From contig JANXNT010000750.1 of the NCBI GenBank assembly GCA_025353985.1, positions 1 to 8,059 on the forward strand: 8,059 nt of DNA, read 5' to 3'. Below are positions 6,177-8,059 of this stretch, piece after piece; position 1 is the first letter of the stretch, and each line of letters opens with the position of its first letter. The translations under genes were made by a program, and so were the position numbers. Below the pieces are notes generated by a model, which was not told where the DNA came from, ran no database searches, and was given only the letters and a program-made list of their open reading frames with translations. The DNA comes from Limnoglobus sp. GTDB taxonomy: Bacteria > Planctomycetota > Planctomycetia > Gemmatales > Gemmataceae.

Positions 6177-8059
6177 ATGACACGACGCCACGCGATCTGC
6201 GGTGTCGGTGCCGTAATGCTGGCGGCATTCGCCTGCGGTGCGACTGTCGGCGCAGTGAATCGTCCCAGTTTGCCTCCTTCACAAATTCCACAGCGTTCGC
6301 CGGATACCAAACCTGTCGCGCTTGCTGCGAAGCCGGTGGATACCACTTTCGACACCAAAATTAAGCCTTTCCTCGCGACTTATTGCAACGGTTGCCACAA
6401 CAGCACGAAACAAGCGGGTAGCGTTACGCTCGATGCTTACCTTAACGAAAGCCATGCGAAAAAAGACCGCATGACGTGGGAGACGATCGTTACCGTCGTC
6501 GCGTCTGGCGAGATGCCACCGAAGAAGAAGCCACAGCCGAGCAAAGACGAGAAGGAAGCATTCCTCGGTTGGGTCGAAAACACGATGATCAAGGTCGATT
6601 GCACGTCGCCCAAAGATCCGGGCCGCGTGACCTTACGCCGGCTCAATCGAGCCGAGTACAACAACACGATTCGCGACCTCTGTGGCGTCGATTTCAGCCC
6701 TGCGGACGATTTCCCCTCCGATGATGTCGGCTACGGTTTCGACAACATCGGCGACGTACTTTCGATGCAACCCGTGTTACTCGAGAAGTATCTCACCGCT
6801 GCCGAGAAGGTTCTCGACACCGCGATTGTGTCGCTCGAGAGCATACGTTCGTCGAATCAGTCGTTTCGCCCGCAGACAATCCAGGTGACGCCACGATCCG
6901 CGAAACTGCGTGAGAAATCGCCGCAGGGCCGCGAAGTCGTGCGAATCGTTTTGGCTGAAGAAGGCTCCGCGTTCCTTGAGAAATTCAACTTCTCTGCCGA
7001 TGGCGAGTACATCTTGCGAGTCAAAGCGTGGGGCGAGCCGAGCGCTGAGGAAGCACCGAAAATTGCGATCCGTCTCGATGGCAAAGAAGCGAAGGCATTC
7101 ACCGTCGATGCCACCGAAAAAACCAAAGCCAAGCCGTATGAAGTGAAGCTGAAGGTGAGCAGCGGCGAGCGTCGCATTGCGTTGGCGTTCACGAACCCAG
7201 CGGCCGATAAGAAGTCGCGAGTGCTTCACCTCGAAGCAATCGAAATCGAAGGCCCGATCGGCGGCGCGAGCAAACCGCTCCCCGAATCGACGAAGCGCAT
7301 TTTGCACACGATCCCGAAGACGGAAGCCGACAACAAAACCGCGGCGAAAGCCGTTCTGACGAAGTTCGCAACACGTGCCTACCGCCGCCCCGTGACGGCC
7401 GACGAAGTCCAGCGTTTGCTTAAACTCTACGACATTGCTGAGGGGCAAGGTGACCCGTTCGAGAAGGCGATCCGTCTGCCACTCAAGGCGATTCTCGTTT
7501 CGCCAAACTTTCTGTTCCGCGTCGAAGCCGATCCGAAATCGCCCGAAGAAGTGCGTACGATCAGCGATCACGAGTTTGCTACGCGACTCTCGTACTTCCT
7601 GTGGTCGACGATGCCCGACGACACGCTGATTCAGCTTGCGGACGCCGGCGAACTACGCAAACCGGGCGTCCTCGAAGGCCAAGTCAAGCGGATGCTCAAA
7701 GACCCGAAGAGCAAAGCCCTCGTCGATAACTTCGCGGGACAGTGGCTGATGCTGCGAAACATTCGCACGCTCTCACCGGACACGGGCTTGTTCCCGACAT
7801 GGGATGAACCGCTGCGGAACGCGATCATCAAGGAAACCGAACTTTACTTCGATTACATCGTTCGCGAAGACCGTAGCGTGCTCGAGTTCCTCGACTCCGA
7901 TTACACCTTCGCGAACGAACGATTGGCGAAGCATTACTCGCTGCCAAACGTCCGTGGTGACACGTTTCAAAAAGTAAAACTGACCGACAACAAACGCGGT
8001 GGTGTCGTCACGCAAGCGAGTATATTGCTCGTCACTTCGAACCCGACGCGAACCTCGCC
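6177..8059 (+). CDS. Planctomycete cytochrome-domain protein (PSCyt1-DUF1587-DUF1595-DUF1592-DUF1588), 3' end outside the window
   Basis: The frame is open from ATG 6177 to the right edge, 627 complete codons, without a stop. Residues 1-26 (TRRHAICGVGAVMLAAFAC) look like an export signal, so the protein should act in the periplasm or on the membrane. CNGCH at 70-74 is a single c-type haem motif (PSCyt1 type), and GEMPP at 111-115 offers Met113 as a possible axial ligand. DUF1587 starts near 149 (RVTLRRLNRAEYNNTIRDL). Residues about 255-360 look like a beta-rich carbohydrate-binding-type module (YILRVKAWG). DUF1595 is near 375-440 (YRRPVTADEV), DUF1592 runs from about 462 (SDHEFATRLSYFLW), and DUF1588 begins near 607 (RGGVVTQASILL). 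The rest of DUF1588 and a DUF1585 end would lie beyond the window. The family is greatly expanded in Planctomycetes and often sits beside a DUF1552 gene; its biochemical function is not settled, and redox-linked polysaccharide use is only a suggestion. Confidence 0.93.
   Translation, partial: MTRRHAICGVGAVMLAAFACGATVGAVNRPSLPPSQIPQRSPDTKPVALAAKPVDTTFDTKIKPFLATYCNGCHNSTKQAGSVTLDAYLNESHAKKDRMTWETIVTVVASGEMPPKKKPQPSKDEKEAFLGWVENTMIKVDCTSPKDPGRVTLRRLNRAEYNNTIRDLCGVDFSPADDFPSDDVGYGFDNIGDVLSMQPVLLEKYLTAAEKVLDTAIVSLESIRSSNQSFRPQTIQVTPRSAKLREKSPQGREVVRIVLAEEGSAFLEKFNFSADGEYILRVKAWGEPSAEEAPKIAIRLDGKEAKAFTVDATEKTKAKPYEVKLKVSSGERRIALAFTNPAADKKSRVLHLEAIEIEGPIGGASKPLPESTKRILHTIPKTEADNKTAAKAVLTKFATRAYRRPVTADEVQRLLKLYDIAEGQGDPFEKAIRLPLKAILVSPNFLFRVEADPKSPEEVRTISDHEFATRLSYFLWSTMPDDTLIQLADAGELRKPGVLEGQVKRMLKDPKSKALVDNFAGQWLMLRNIRTLSPDTGLFPTWDEPLRNAIIKETELYFDYIVREDRSVLEFLDSDYTFANERLAKHYSLPNVRGDTFQKVKLTDNKRGGVVTQASILLVTSNPTRTS

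Larger units (their letters stand above)
6099..6180 (+). promoter_or_regulatory. Leader region with three ATGA-chained mini-ORFs ahead of the cytochrome-domain gene
   Basis: Three tiny reading frames run head to tail, each ending on the next start through a four-base ATGA overlap. The first (6099-6146) encodes MFPACHTPRPCGSHE, the second (6143-6160) MTITE, the third (6157-6180) MIRRETE, and the last TGA overlaps the ATG at 6177 of the main gene. Three copies of CGAATGA (6140, 6154, 6174) create the junctions. The first mini-ORF starts next to AGGAA, only a few bases away, so ribosome access is doubtful. The frames are seen directly; that they are translated and couple or attenuate expression of the downstream gene is inference. 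Confidence 0.35.

Noticed and set aside
6777..7571. A 264-codon open frame on the minus strand opposite the cytochrome-domain gene
   Set aside because: The plus-strand frame carries recognisable DUF1587/1595/1592 motifs; the antisense frame has an Arg/Phe-rich translation without domains.

Overview
The window is a moderately GC-rich stretch of bacterial chromosome that most likely comes from a planctomycete, probably of the Gemmataceae/Gemmatales group. That placement rests on protein content: a DUF1587/DUF1592/DUF1588 cytochrome-type protein (an expanded Planctomycetes family), a long tubulin-like protein of the kind common in that phylum, and a Tat-exported lipoprotein-like protein. It is inference; no rRNA or other phylogenetic marker is present apart from serS.

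Layout from left to right. (1) Bases 1-1997, + strand: the C-terminal 664 residues of a tubulin/FtsZ-like GTPase homologue, cut by the window edge at about its glycine-rich signature loop. (2) Bases 2004-2993, - strand: a 329-residue exported, probably membrane-anchored DUF1963/YwqG-like protein with two CxxC pairs. It lies tail-to-tail with gene 1, only 6 bp away. (3) A 141-bp spacer, 2994-3134, holding two 30-base inverted arms made of 9-bp-period CGCAGAG units. (4) Bases 3135-4550, - strand: lpdA, a complete dihydrolipoamide dehydrogenase. (5) A 168-bp divergent spacer. (6) Bases 4719-6008, + strand: serS, a complete seryl-tRNA synthetase. (7) A 168-bp spacer with short hairpins and a chain of tiny ORFs, each overlapping the next by ATGA and ending on the start codon of gene 8. 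(8) Bases 6177-8059, + strand: a planctomycete cytochrome-domain protein (PSCyt1-DUF1587-CBM-like-DUF1595-DUF1592-DUF1588), open to the right edge.

lpdA and serS are housekeeping genes (central carbon metabolism and translation) transcribed divergently. The flanking genes are typical planctomycete accessory or lineage genes: a cytoskeletal-type GTPase and cell-envelope proteins. I see no mobile element, CRISPR array, tRNA or rRNA, and no evidence that the five genes form one functional system. The least ordinary features are the tubulin-like protein with its long C-terminal extension, the CxxC-bearing exported DUF1963-like protein, the inverted 9-mer repeat pair, and the ATGA-linked leader mini-ORF chain.
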